Shown here: positions 1-7,796 of the stretch, one piece after another
Numbering within the stretch: position 1 is the stretch's first letter
Layout of the letters: each line of letters starts with the position of its first letter
Source of the DNA: Guptibacillus hwajinpoensis
GTDB lineage: Bacteria > Bacillota > Bacilli > Bacillales > Guptibacillaceae
Direction of reading: 5' to 3'
DNA length: 64,000 nt
Assembly: GCF_020171785.1 (NCBI RefSeq)
Contig: NZ_JAIVAE010000003.1
Span: 496,001 to 560,000 of the forward strand
The notes under the pieces: model-generated
What the model was told of the DNA's origin: nothing
The model's database searches: none
What the model saw: the letters and a program-made list of their open reading frames with translations, nothing else
Position numbers and translations under genes: made by a program

Positions 1-702
1 GGGGCTACCATTACGATTACAGGAAGAAATAAAGAGAAATTAGAGACGTTAAAGAACGAGTGCGAAAAGCTAGTTGCAGATGCTAAAATTACCGTGCTTC
101 CAGCAGACTTAAACAGTGAGCAAGATCGTGCTACCTTAATCGAAAATGCGATAAAAGAAAGAGGAACGATTACAGGGTTAGTTAATTCAGCGGGAATTGG
201 TGGCGGCGATACGCTCGATCAGTTACAAGAAGAAGACCTTCGTAAGGTGATGGAACTAAATTATTTCTCAACGGTTTTACTCACACAGCTCGTTTACAGT
301 AAAATGCGTGATGATAAGAAAAAAGGTTCCATTGTGAACCTCTCTTCTCTATCGGGGCTTCGAGGAACTTTTGGAAATACCGCCTATAGCGCTTCAAAGT
401 TTGCCATTACTGGATTTACACAGTCATTTGCACATGAAGCGATTCGTGATGGAATTAGAGTGAACGCCGTCTGTCCAGGCTTCGTTGACACAGAAATGGG
501 AAGAAATAGCATTGAGTCAAAAGGAAAAAGAGAAAACAAAAGCTTTGAAGAAGAATTAAAAGCAGTAGAAGAAGGAATGCCTTCAGGTAGAATCACACAA
601 CCCGAAGAAGTAGCGAACAGTATCATTTACCTCCTATCAAACGCATCTGAGAACATTATTGGAGAATCTTTAAAGATTTCAGGCGGAAGTGTAATGCGTT
701 AA
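1..702 (+). CDS. SDR-family oxidoreductase, 5'-truncated by the window edge
   Basis: The frame is open from base 1, so the true start and part of the N-terminal Rossmann fold lie outside the window; 233 residues are visible. The family uses NAD(P)(H) to interconvert alcohols and ketones. Visible SDR motifs are NSAG (the NNAG variant) near residue 62, the catalytic serine region VNLSS near 115 and the YSASK catalytic Tyr/Lys pair near 129-133, followed by a PGFVDTEM segment. The C-terminus ends in ISGGSVMR, close to the usual SDR end. It resembles 3-oxoacyl-ACP reductase-like SDRs, but the substrate cannot be read from sequence. Confidence 0.85.
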   Translation, partial: GATITITGRNKEKLETLKNECEKLVADAKITVLPADLNSEQDRATLIENAIKERGTITGLVNSAGIGGGDTLDQLQEEDLRKVMELNYFSTVLLTQLVYSKMRDDKKKGSIVNLSSLSGLRGTFGNTAYSASKFAITGFTQSFAHEAIRDGIRVNAVCPGFVDTEMGRNSIESKGKRENKSFEEELKAVEEGMPSGRITQPEEVANSIIYLLSNASENIIGESLKISGGSVMR

Positions 703-722
703 GCTTCCTTCATTCATTGCAA

Positions 723-772
723 AAAAACTCATGGCCATTCGATCCATTAAGATCAAGCAGCCATGAGTTTTT
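723..772. terminator. Bidirectional hairpin between converging genes
   Basis: A 13-base arm AAAAACTCATGGC is repeated as its exact reverse complement 24 bases later, giving A- and T-flanked stems on both strands. It sits between the plus-strand SDR gene and the minus-strand acetyltransferase gene, so it can end both transcripts. Confidence 0.85.
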
Positions 773-787
773 CTATTAGCGATAAAT

Positions 788-1348
788 TCAAATGATACTT
801 GAGTAGATACATGTATCCGTTATTTTCGTCCCATCAATGGCCAAGTCGTCATTTTTGAGCGTTCCTTCAAGAAGATAACCCAAGCGTTCAGGAATCGCTC
901 GACTCCGCGCATTCTCTCGATCACACTGAATTTCAACTCTTCTACAATCCAGTCTTTGATGAGCATATTGAGTCAGCTTTTGAACAGCCTCCGTCATATA
1001 ACCATGTCCACTATGCCCTGTCGCCATCCAATACCCAATTTCAAGCTTCGGAACATCCCAATGAATGTTATGAAAACCTGTTGATCCTACAAACTCATTT
1101 GTTTCTTTCAAAAAAACAAGAAACCGCAAACTTTCACGCTTTAGGAACTTGATGTGCGCTTCTCTTATATTAATTTCCGTTTCCTCGGGAGTAGGTGTTA
1201 CCCGCGCAAAGCCTAGCCACGGCCTTAGTTCCTCAATAGACGTTTGAATCGCTTCATTCACTATTTTCCCATCACCAGGCTGAGGCATTCTTAGCAGCAA
1301 TCGTTCTGTTTCAAGGGACGTTTCAATTTCCATTAATATCGGATTCAC
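788..1348 (-). CDS. GNAT acetyltransferase, RimJ/RimL-like
   Basis: A cytosolic N-acetyltransferase of about 186 residues in the Acetyltransf_3 group, which moves acetyl from acetyl-CoA to an amine on a ribosomal protein, peptide or small molecule. The N-terminus has the ETERLLLR opening typical of the group. The acetyl-CoA site is suggested by the GHGYMTEAVQ segment in the middle, followed by VEIQCDRENARSRAIPERLGY. The frame can open with ATG at 1354, but GGAGAG lies six bases before an in-frame GTG at 1348, so I prefer that start. The substrate is unknown. It is the promoter-distal gene of a run of minus-strand genes. Confidence 0.8.
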   Translation of the reverse strand: MNPILMEIETSLETERLLLRMPQPGDGKIVNEAIQTSIEELRPWLGFARVTPTPEETEINIREAHIKFLKRESLRFLVFLKETNEFVGSTGFHNIHWDVPKLEIGYWMATGHSGHGYMTEAVQKLTQYAHQRLDCRRVEIQCDRENARSRAIPERLGYLLEGTLKNDDLAIDGTKITDTCIYSSII

Positions 1349-1399
1349 GATCATCTCTCCAATGTGTTGAATAATTAAGGACCAAATCTAACTAGAAGA

Positions 1400-1430
1400 T
1401 AAACCGCTAATCAGGTGGATTAGCGGTTTA
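1400..1430 (-). terminator. Hairpin upstream of the GNAT gene
   Basis: A perfect 13-bp inverted repeat (TAAACCGCTAATC and its complement) with a 5-base loop lies just downstream of the minus-strand DUF805 gene. The following T-run is weak, so termination may be incomplete. Confidence 0.6.
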
Positions 1431-1458
1431 CATGAAAACACCTTCACATTCCGACAAA

Positions 1459-1806
1459 TTAAACGGCTTTAGGATTGGGGCCGAAGCGATTTTCTTCTCG
1501 CTCACTTTCAAGACAGGTGAAAACAAGAATAACTATACTACCAATAAAAGGAATGAGTCCAATCAATACCCACCAGCCGCTTCGGCCTGTATCATGCAAT
1601 CTGCGAACCGTTACAGCAAGGCCCGGTAAAAGGATGAATAAAGAATAAATCCCTGTTAGAAATGGAGTAATATCAGCAAGCGATTCGATTAGAGTTAGGA
1701 CAACTGAGAAAATGATGTTAAAAAGAGTAAACATCCAATATTCTTTACGCCTTGCTCTCCCTTGAAAGTTCACATAGTTCTTCAACACTTTCAAATACCA
1801 ATTCAT
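1459..1806 (-). CDS. DUF805 family small membrane protein
   Basis: A 115-residue integral membrane protein of the DUF805 (YhaH-like) family. It opens with the usual cytosolic segment (YVNFQGRARRKEYWMF) and has about three hydrophobic spans: residues 26-46, 48-66 and 79-96. The family-typical RRLHDTGRSGWW loop lies near residues 68-79. The function of DUF805 proteins is unknown. A short plus-strand frame over the same bases is a shadow. A good ribosome-binding site (AAGGAG) precedes the ATG. Confidence 0.85.
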   Translation of the reverse strand: MNWYLKVLKNYVNFQGRARRKEYWMFTLFNIIFSVVLTLIESLADITPFLTGIYSLFILLPGLAVTVRRLHDTGRSGWWVLIGLIPFIGSIVILVFTCLESEREENRFGPNPKAV

Positions 1807-1914
1807 ACAACTTCTCCTTTAGCGATTAGATTAAGTTTAGTAGAATAATATCGTGATTCACATGATAGTATAGCACAAAACATGACAATAATAGGCAAAA
1901 ACCTCAGTAATTGG

Positions 1915-2451
1915 TTAGATAAACTCTCTCCTTAAGAGACTCATTCTAAGTCGATCAACGTAATGCCCTTCTCGGTAGCGATCTTCTCGCAATATACCTT
2001 CTTCCACAAAACCGCTTTGCTTGTAAGACTTGATAGCCTTCTCATTATCCATTTCCACTCTGAGCCAAATCTTATTTAATTCCAATTCAGTAAAGCCCCA
2101 TCTAAGCATCGCTTTCATAGCACTTAAGCCATATCCTTGTCCCCAATAACGTTTATCTCCAATCGCAATCCCTAGTTCGGCATGGCCATTGAGCTGATCG
2201 ATATTTTTCAGGTCCACCCACCCTATATGTTTCCCTTCCTCAGTTACAATCGCTCGCTGCTCATACCCGTTTTTTCGACTAATGCATAATTGAATCCAGC
2301 TGCTCGTTTCTTCTCGGGTAAACGGTGGATATTTTTCTGGCATATTCAGATGCTTTGTCACTTCAGTATCAAGACACCACTGATAACGGTCTTCTGTATC
2401 CGAAAGAGAAAGTTCTCTAATTGTCACAACTGGCAACGGCTTTCCTTTCAT
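1915..2451 (-). CDS. GNAT acetyltransferase
   Basis: A 178-residue GNAT protein of the RimJ/RimL type, distinct from the one at 788-1348. The acetyl-CoA binding loop is visible as RYWGQGYGLSAMKAMLRW, followed by LNKIWLRVEMDNEKAIKSYKQSGF, the conserved beta strand and helix of the fold. The acceptor substrate is unknown. GGAGAG lies eight bases before the ATG, which supports this start. The neighbours are DUF805 and Nudix genes on the same strand, and nothing in the context narrows the role. Confidence 0.82.
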   Translation of the reverse strand: MKGKPLPVVTIRELSLSDTEDRYQWCLDTEVTKHLNMPEKYPPFTREETSSWIQLCISRKNGYEQRAIVTEEGKHIGWVDLKNIDQLNGHAELGIAIGDKRYWGQGYGLSAMKAMLRWGFTELELNKIWLRVEMDNEKAIKSYKQSGFVEEGILREDRYREGHYVDRLRMSLLRREFI

Positions 2452-2501
2452 GTTTAGCTCTCCTACTTTCCATCTTTTTTCCTACTTACACCTAATCCCT
2501 A

Positions 2502-3140
2502 TTAACGATCCTCTATTTGATTGAAGTATTTCATCATTTCTTTCACAATCGTTTCATAATAAGAGGATTCATGAGGAACAAAGTGACGTTTACTTATTTT
2601 TTGATTCAAGTTCTTTCGTCCTCCCTCATGATTAAACCAAAAACCTTCCACATGAAGATCGGTTTGTTTTCCCATCCAGAGATCATAAAACGCTTCAAAA
2701 TCAGCCTGAACAATTCCTGCGACCTCTTCTTTTTGAAGAGCAAATGTATCAAACGATTTATTGTGTTCAAAAAGGAAGATATTTGCGATTTCATTATCAA
2801 GAAAATTACCTTGCTGGATCGATGCATTCATTACAACCAAAGGGTGCAATTCTTCATAAGAAACAGGAACTCCAAGTTCTTCCTCAATTTCTCGCACTCC
2901 ATCCTTCACTGATTCGTCTGCCATTAAGTGACCAGCTGCAGTAATGTCATAAAGACCCGCAAAATCTTTTTTCAAAGAACTTCGAAGCTGCAAATACACT
3001 TGTTTAACCCCTTCTTCTCTCCGAACGAACCAGCATTGAAAAACCTCATGCCAATGCCCTACTCGATGTGCCTCATCTCGCGAAACTACTCCAATCGGGT
3101 TTCTATTTTCATCAAAAATTCTTACTCTCTCATCTATCAT
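2502..3140 (-). CDS. Nudix hydrolase, YfcD/IPP-isomerase-like
   Basis: A 212-residue protein that should cleave nucleoside-diphosphate-linked or other pyrophosphate substrates with a divalent metal. The Nudix box is intact: G-H-L-M-A-D-E-S, then REIEEELGV, matching GX5EX7REUXEEXGU at about residues 67-89. The opening (VRIFDENRNPIGV, then HRVGHWHEVFQCWF) is that of the isopentenyl-diphosphate-isomerase-like Nudix subgroup. Real isomerase activity is not implied. The start follows AGGTG closely. It is the first gene of the short minus-strand run that continues with the GNAT gene. Confidence 0.85.
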   Translation of the reverse strand: MIDERVRIFDENRNPIGVVSRDEAHRVGHWHEVFQCWFVRREEGVKQVYLQLRSSLKKDFAGLYDITAAGHLMADESVKDGVREIEEELGVPVSYEELHPLVVMNASIQQGNFLDNEIANIFLFEHNKSFDTFALQKEEVAGIVQADFEAFYDLWMGKQTDLHVEGFWFNHEGGRKNLNQKISKRHFVPHESSYYETIVKEMMKYFNQIEDR

Positions 3141-3280
3141 CTTGTCACCTCACTTTTTCTCTCAGCTCGTCTCTTTGATTCACAAGGCGTATCTTAATTT
3201 AGCGTAAACCTCTCTAGTCTTCCAAAACAACTTCATTTCCTTAAAAAAATGATGAAAAAACCCCAACAAATATTATAGAG

Positions 3281-3309
3281 CAAAAAAAGAGCACCGAAGT
3301 GATGCTCTT
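3281..3309 (-). terminator. Terminator after yqjQ
   Basis: Read on the minus strand, AAGAGCA, a loop around CTTCGG and TGCTCTT are followed by seven T residues. It sits 10 bases past the yqjQ stop. Confidence 0.85.
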
Positions 3310-3318
3310 AAGACAATT

Positions 3319-4110
3319 TTATTTTTGGTCAAAAAACTTTCCAGCTATTTTTTCCACAAGGCCTGGAGCCGTGTGATAAAGTTTGGCTCCAGCATTCATC
3401 CATCCTGGAAGGTTCACTTCGCGCGTGCCCTTTTCAATAGCAGAAATAATTTCTCGCGATACCTTTTCTGCTGAGAGCATCATCTTTTCAACGTTTTTCG
3501 TATAAGTGCCACTACTATCTGCCGTTTCAAAAAAGTTTGTTTTGATTGGTCCTGGATTTACCGTTGTTACTTGAATGTGGTGTTCCTTCATCTCCATACG
3601 CAAACTGTTTGAAAATCCAAGAACTGCGTGTTTTGAAGCTGAATACCCCGAAGATTTTGGCGTAGCAAGCTTTCCTGCCTGAGAAGCAATGTTGACCACA
3701 TGACCCGATCCTGCATCTATCATCCCTGGTAGCACATGTGAAGTAAATCGCATGAGTCCAATGACGTTCACATCAAACATTGCTTCAATATCTTTCATAT
3801 CGGCATCCACAAACGCGTCAAATTTTCCAAACCCAGCATTATTAATCAAAACATCAATCGGGGGCATCTCTTCTAATAGCATCGGCAGAACATGCTCCAC
3901 TCGCTCTCCATCCCCGACATCAATCGTCCATACGGCTGGCGCATAAGCCCCGCTTCGTTCAATTAACCCTTTCACTTCCATTAACTTTTCTTCTGAACGA
4001 GCTACAAGGATTAGTTTAGCCCCTTTTTTAGCTAAATCGATTGCCAACTGTCGTCCTATTCCGCTTGATGCTCCTGTAATAAGAACAACTTTATTCTTTA
4101 AATTTTTCAT
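3319..4110 (-). CDS. yqjQ: Short-chain dehydrogenase YqjQ
   Basis: A 263-residue classical SDR. The cofactor motif TGASSGIG is near residue 13, NNAG near residue 89, the catalytic serine in VVNIASQAG, and the YSASK Tyr/Lys pair near residue 153. The family performs NAD(P)H-linked ketone/alcohol chemistry; the substrate is unknown. The neighbours yqjP and proI are the same as in B. subtilis, which supports the symbol. The frame can extend three codons to a GTG, but AAGGTG lies about seven bases before the ATG at 4110. The 12-base gap to yqjP implies co-transcription. Confidence 0.85.
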   Translation of the reverse strand: MKNLKNKVVLITGASSGIGRQLAIDLAKKGAKLILVARSEEKLMEVKGLIERSGAYAPAVWTIDVGDGERVEHVLPMLLEEMPPIDVLINNAGFGKFDAFVDADMKDIEAMFDVNVIGLMRFTSHVLPGMIDAGSGHVVNIASQAGKLATPKSSGYSASKHAVLGFSNSLRMEMKEHHIQVTTVNPGPIKTNFFETADSSGTYTKNVEKMMLSAEKVSREIISAIEKGTREVNLPGWMNAGAKLYHTAPGLVEKIAGKFFDQK

Positions 4111-4122
4111 GTGCTTCACCTT

Positions 4123-5088
4123 TTACGATCTAGATCGATAAACCGTTTTTTCCTTTTCTTTTATTTTAACTATCACATTCTCCGATTCAAGATAATCAAG
4201 ATGCCCGATTGTTTCGGAGAGAGTAAGACCTGTTTGCTTTTTATAAACTCCTGGAAATAATTGCTGACAAACTTCAAAGGCGGTCATTGGACGATTTAAA
4301 AATGATGCAACCTTCTCTGAACGTTCCTCTTGTTTTTGTAATCGTACCTTGATTAACTCGTCCGGATTTAAAATCGGCTCCCCATGACCGGTATAGACGT
4401 ACTGAAGATGGGCATCTAACGTTTTACGATAAGAATTCCTCTGCTGAAGAAGCGGTTTAGGTCTCTCCGTCCCTTTCACATAGGGCGGCTCAAGTAAAGG
4501 GTTTGAAGAAATCTTCTTAATAAGATGATCGCCTGCAATCATCATTCCAGTCTCCTTATGCCATAAAGAGATATGACTTTGGGCGTGACCAGGTGTTTCC
4601 ATCACAGTCCATCCGCTACAGCCTGGTACGTCATCTCCTTCAGAGAGATGACGGTCGCATTTTGCACGGTCTGTATACGCAAGATAGCCTCGCGTATCAC
4701 TTACATGATCAAAATATTGTTCAGGAACCCCAGCTTCACGGTAAATCCCCGTCATAAACGCTTCATTTTCTTTCAAAAAAGAATCGCTCATCTGTAACCA
4801 TCGGTCATTCTTCCAATGCCCTAGAACGTTAACACCATTTTTCATCATTCTCCCAACAAGGCCAATATGATCAGGGTGGTGATGAGTGAGTACTACCTGA
4901 TCAATATCTTCGAAAGCGACACCATAACTATGCAGCTGCTTTTCAAGTTCTTGTTGCGCTTCGGGTGTACGTGGGCCGGTATCAACTAGAGTCAGCGCAT
5001 CTCCTTTTAATAAAAAACAATTTACCGGACCAACAGCAAACGGAGTTGGAACTGTCATTGACAGTACCTTTTCTTTCGTTAAATTCAA
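4123..5088 (-). CDS. yqjP: Metallo-beta-lactamase-fold hydrolase YqjP
   Basis: A metal-dependent hydrolase of the MBL superfamily. The zinc motif THHHPDH appears about 70 residues in, with further ligands in the ETPGHAQSHIS and IAGDHL segments. An SDR-linked C-terminal region of the type seen in YqjP proteins follows. The longest frame starts at 5205 and gives 360 residues. An in-frame TTG at 5088, seven bases after GAGGTGG, gives 321 residues, close to the length I recall for B. subtilis YqjP. I chose the TTG. The substrate is unknown. It is upstream of, and probably co-transcribed with, yqjQ, and divergent from proI. Confidence 0.8.
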   Translation of the reverse strand: MNLTKEKVLSMTVPTPFAVGPVNCFLLKGDALTLVDTGPRTPEAQQELEKQLHSYGVAFEDIDQVVLTHHHPDHIGLVGRMMKNGVNVLGHWKNDRWLQMSDSFLKENEAFMTGIYREAGVPEQYFDHVSDTRGYLAYTDRAKCDRHLSEGDDVPGCSGWTVMETPGHAQSHISLWHKETGMMIAGDHLIKKISSNPLLEPPYVKGTERPKPLLQQRNSYRKTLDAHLQYVYTGHGEPILNPDELIKVRLQKQEERSEKVASFLNRPMTAFEVCQQLFPGVYKKQTGLTLSETIGHLDYLESENVIVKIKEKEKTVYRSRS

Positions 5089-5198
5089 TTTACCGCCACC
5101 TCTACTTTTCGTTACATTAACTACCTCTATTCTATCGCTGTTCGTTCTTTTTGTCATTATATCGAGATAGTTTATTTTGAATTTTTCGATATTAGAAG

Positions 5199-5227
5199 TT
5201 GACATTTTTTTATTTTCATAGCATACT
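5199..5227 (+). promoter_or_regulatory. Predicted sigma-A promoter of the proI T-box leader
   Basis: TTGACA at 5199-5204 and CATACT at 5222-5227 are separated by 17 bases. Transcription would start near 5234, just before stem I of the T-box leader. Confidence 0.7.
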
Positions 5228-5234
5228 ATGTAAA

Positions 5235-5480
5235 ATTAGAATGAACGTATTGGCTTTGAAAGGGAATAGTAGAAATTCTATTATGTGCCAGAGAGAGGGA
5301 TTCATCGGCTGAAAAGTCCCTTCACCTTACTCATTTCGAACCTACCCTCGAGCCAGCTGTAGAAATACAGCCGCTTCCTACGTTATAAGGAACTAGAGGA
5401 TATCAATGTTGATATCAAAAATAAGGTGGTACCACGGATAACGCCCATTCGTCCTTTCATAAGGATGAGTGGGCGTTTTA
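5235..5480 (+). promoter_or_regulatory. T-box riboswitch (proline specifier) controlling proI
   Basis: The leader carries the T-box consensus AAGGTGGTACCACGG at 5423-5437. A strong terminator follows (ACGCCCATTCGTCC and its complement, 5440-5479). Stem I shows an AGTA element near 5268 and an AGAGAG motif near 5290. On the 3' side of the specifier loop the sequence GAA-CCT-A precedes CCCT, which can pair with an upstream AGGG. That makes CCU (5341-5343), a proline codon, the specifier. Uncharged tRNA-Pro would stabilise the antiterminator and switch on proI. Confidence 0.9.
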
Positions 5481-5499
5481 TTTGGAAAGGATGAGGATG

Positions 5500-6330
5500 A
5501 TGACAAGAACGAACATCGGTTTCATTGGTGCCGGATCAATCACAGAAGCAATTGTCGAAGGAATGATTTCTGAAAAGTTTGTTGACTCTAACCAAATTAT
5601 GTTATTAAATCGCTCGAATTCACAGAGACTTGAGGAATTAAAAACAACATACAGCGTTCATGTTACTCAAGATATTCAGAAACTTTTGCAACAAAATAAA
5701 GTGATCATTCTAGCTATGAAGCCAACAGACGCGCCCGATGCTTTAGGCATGATTCAGCCATATATTCATAAAAACCATCTGATTATTTCTGTTTTAGCAG
5801 GCATTACAACTACTTATATCGAAGAAAAGATCCACACACGCACCCCTATTGTTCGTGCAATGCCAAATACATCAGCTACAATAGGCTTATCTGCAACTGC
5901 TATTTCAGGTGGAGCGTACGCGGATAAAAATGACTTGTTGTTTACAAAGCGTCTGTTTCAAACGATTGGAAGCGTCGTGTCCGTTCCGGAAGATAAAATG
6001 AATGCCGTAACAGGGTTATCTGGCAGCGGTCCAGCTTATTTCTATTATATGGTAGAATGTATGGAAAAAGCCGCTATACAAAATGGACTTGACGAGGAAA
6101 CAGCACGTGAACTCATCTTGCAAACCATTCATGGAGCTGCCATGATGCTTCGTCAAACGAAACAACCAGCAGAACTTTTAAGAAAAAAAATTACGAGTCC
6201 AGGAGGAACGACACAAGCTGGAATCGCCACTCTTAAAGAGTATGATTATGAAGAAGCTCTTTTAGCATGTATTACAGATGCAACGAATCGATCTCAACAG
6301 CTAGGTGAGCTTTTCCAAAAACAAAACTAA
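5500..6330 (+). CDS. proI: Pyrroline-5-carboxylate reductase ProI
   Basis: Catalyses the last step of proline synthesis, the NAD(P)H reduction of pyrroline-5-carboxylate. It has an N-terminal Rossmann motif (GFIGAGSITEAI), the AMPN segment near residue 117 and both P5C reductase signatures: LSGSGPAYFYYMVE and TSPGGTTQAGIATL. The frame opens at a TTG (5482) and holds ATGs at 5491, 5497 and 5500. GGAAAGGA at 5484 best fits 5497 or 5500, so 5500 is used (276 residues). Control by a proline T-box agrees with the assignment. It corresponds to yqjO of B. subtilis. Confidence 0.93.
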   Translation: MTRTNIGFIGAGSITEAIVEGMISEKFVDSNQIMLLNRSNSQRLEELKTTYSVHVTQDIQKLLQQNKVIILAMKPTDAPDALGMIQPYIHKNHLIISVLAGITTTYIEEKIHTRTPIVRAMPNTSATIGLSATAISGGAYADKNDLLFTKRLFQTIGSVVSVPEDKMNAVTGLSGSGPAYFYYMVECMEKAAIQNGLDEETARELILQTIHGAAMMLRQTKQPAELLRKKITSPGGTTQAGIATLKEYDYEEALLACITDATNRSQQLGELFQKQN

Positions 6331-6334
6331 TTGC

Positions 6335-6361
6335 GCCCGGTCATTTTCTACAATGTCCGGG
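6335..6361. terminator. Hairpin between convergent proI and HPr-like gene
   Basis: CCCGG-T-CATT pairs with AATG-T-CCGGG. No clear T-run follows on either strand, so this is a possible weak or Rho-assisted terminator. Confidence 0.4.
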
Positions 6362-6382
6362 CACAAAAAACACCAATATATT

Positions 6383-6646
6383 TTACACACTCTTCTTCTG
6401 GACAACACTACACATTTTTTTTAAGTGGTTTAAAGCTTCTTCACTATCTAATCCAGTCGCAATAATAGTCATCGGTCCAAAGTGAGTTGTCAGTCTCCCC
6501 ATACTTAAAATACTCTTAGCATTTAATCGTTTCCCTTCAACTTCTACAATAATGTAACTACTAAAAAGATTGGCATCCTTTACAAAGTCCATCAAGAAAG
6601 CCATTGTAACTTTACTCGTGATCAAAACGGTTTCTTTATATACCAT
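6383..6646 (-). CDS. HPr-like protein lacking the phospho-histidine
   Basis: An 87-residue protein, the length of HPr. The second half carries the HPr pattern GKRLNAKSILSMG, aligned with the Ser46 region of HPr (here Ser45), and the end pattern ATGLDSEEALNHL. Where HPr has I-H15-A-R-P this protein has T-M15-A-F-L, so it cannot take phosphate from enzyme I at that site. The regulatory serine is kept. The frame can extend to 6685, but GAGGAGG lies eight bases before the ATG at 6646. It is divergent from tnrA and may share its control region. A regulatory HPr paralogue in the manner of Crh is an inference. Confidence 0.7.
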   Translation of the reverse strand: MVYKETVLITSKVTMAFLMDFVKDANLFSSYIIVEVEGKRLNAKSILSMGRLTTHFGPMTIIATGLDSEEALNHLKKMCSVVQKKSV

Positions 6647-6770
6647 CCTTACATCCTCCTCAGTATCTAATACAACCGTTTGCACATTTCTATTTTGACA
6701 CCCTAGCTCCCTAAGCGCAAGAACTATGGCACCTTTCCTAACACAAACTTTACAACCGTTTCATATGTTA

Positions 6771-6822
6771 TGTTAGATATTCTAACAATCCACCCGTGAT
6801 TAATGAATAGCTATGATATAAT
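6771..6822 (+). promoter_or_regulatory. TnrA box and promoter upstream of tnrA
   Basis: TGTTAGATATTCTAACA (6771-6787) matches every defined position of the TnrA/GlnR consensus TGTNANAWWWTMTNACA. A -10 hexamer TATAAT lies at 6817-6822 with only a weak -35. The predicted start near 6829 puts the box centre about 50 bases upstream, the spacing known for TnrA-activated promoters. The divergent HPr-like gene starts 125 bases to the left. Confidence 0.85.
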
Positions 6823-6907
6823 GATAGCAGATTGCCAGTTTAGAAGACTTCAATAGTATATGTACGTGTAGCCACATTATGAATATGAGCATAGGGAGTG
6901 ACTGGAG

Positions 6908-7216
6908 ATGTCATATAAAGATAAAAAAGTTCTGCCCATCGGATCAGTCAGTGAATTAACCGGGCTATCTCTGAGAAAGATCCGCTACTACGAGGAAAGA
7001 GGCCTTATTCTACCTGATCGATCTGGTGGAGGTACAAGAAAATTCTCGTTTACAGATGTAGAAAAACTAATGGACATTGCAAATCAAATTGAAGATGGCA
7101 TGCAAACATTTGAAATTAAAAAGCTCTATAAAAAAGAAAAGCAAAAAGACAAAGATAAAATTAGAGATGAAATGATTCGTGGACAGTTAAATGCAGCATT
7201 TAAAATGACAAAATAG
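6908..7216 (+). CDS. tnrA: Nitrogen regulator TnrA (MerR family)
   Basis: A 102-residue MerR-type regulator that, in B. subtilis, activates or represses nitrogen genes under nitrogen limitation and is bound by feedback-inhibited glutamine synthetase. The N-terminal helix-turn-helix (IGSVSELTGLSLRKIRYYEE, residues 12-31) and wing (GGGTRKFSFTDVEKLMDIAN) match the TnrA/GlnR group. The opening SYKDKKV and the short C-terminal tail ending GQLNAAFKMTK match TnrA, whose tail contacts glutamine synthetase, and not the longer GlnR. It is preceded by a perfect TnrA box, so autoactivation is likely, and followed by its own terminator. Confidence 0.92.
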   Translation: MSYKDKKVLPIGSVSELTGLSLRKIRYYEERGLILPDRSGGGTRKFSFTDVEKLMDIANQIEDGMQTFEIKKLYKKEKQKDKDKIRDEMIRGQLNAAFKMTK

Positions 7217-7218
7217 AG

Positions 7219-7250
7219 AAAGAAGCAAGCGGTATTCGCTTGCTTCTTTT
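7219..7250 (+). terminator. Terminator after tnrA
   Basis: AAGAAGCAAGCG and its complement flank a short loop and end in TTTT, directly after the tnrA stop. Confidence 0.85.
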
Positions 7251-7324
7251 CGAGTTTCTTCGTTTAGAATATACGATGCAGGGTATAAATAAAAACAGAA
7301 TGGTAATGAAAGGAGTTTTGCTCT

Positions 7325-7711
7325 ATGAGTTTTCATTATACAGTGGAAACCTCTAAAACTGTCGATCAGGCAGTTTCCGACTTAAGTAATGAACTGAAAA
7401 CAGAAAAATTCGGAGTATTATGGGATTTTGATCTGTCGGCCAAGTTGCAAGAAAAAGGAATGAACTTCGAAACTCCTTATCGGGTTCTCGAGGTTTGTAA
7501 TCCAAAAGAGGCCGAGCGTGTCCTCAATGAAGATAAGTTAGTTGGTTATTTTCTTCCTTGTAAAATCGTTGTTTTTGATGATGACGGTCAAACGAAGATT
7601 GGTATGCCAAAGCCAACCACATTATTAAACTTAACAGGTAAAGACAAACTAAGTGAAATTGGATATGATATCGAGAAACGCCTGATTTCCTGCATTGAGA
7701 AAAGCAAATAA
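7325..7711 (+). CDS. DUF302 domain protein
   Basis: A 128-residue soluble protein that matches the DUF302 family along its whole length: an N-terminal strand YTVETSKTVDQAVSDL, the GVLWDFDLSAKLQEKG segment, then YRVLEVCNPKEAERVL and a GYFLPCKIVVFDD strand. DUF302 proteins form small alpha/beta dimers of unknown function; some are linked with sulfur or redox genes, but nothing here supports that. AAAGGAG precedes the ATG by nine bases. It stands alone between two terminators, so it is probably monocistronic. Confidence 0.8.
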   Translation: MSFHYTVETSKTVDQAVSDLSNELKTEKFGVLWDFDLSAKLQEKGMNFETPYRVLEVCNPKEAERVLNEDKLVGYFLPCKIVVFDDDGQTKIGMPKPTTLLNLTGKDKLSEIGYDIEKRLISCIEKSK

Positions 7712-7726
7712 CGTGACTCCCCCACT

Positions 7727-7763
7727 AGACCCTCCTCTTTCCTTTGAGAGAAGAGGGTCTTTT
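7727..7763 (+). terminator. Terminator after the DUF302 gene
   Basis: AGACCCTCCTCTT pairs, with a small bulge, to AAGAGGGTCT and is followed by TTTTCTCTT. Confidence 0.75.
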
Positions 7764-7796
7764 CTCTTACTAACACTACTTAACGGGGGATTATTA

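Noticed and set aside
2517-2912. Plus-strand frame of 131 codons opposite the Nudix gene
   Set aside because: The opposite strand carries an intact Nudix box; this frame has no recognisable domain and no ribosome-binding site.
4123-5205. Full 360-residue reading of YqjP
   Set aside because: The first 39 residues have no ribosome-binding site and overlap the proI promoter; the TTG at 5088 has a good site.
6751-6764. cre-like site near the HPr-like gene
   Set aside because: The central CG is shifted by one base relative to the consensus, so it does not fit CcpA.
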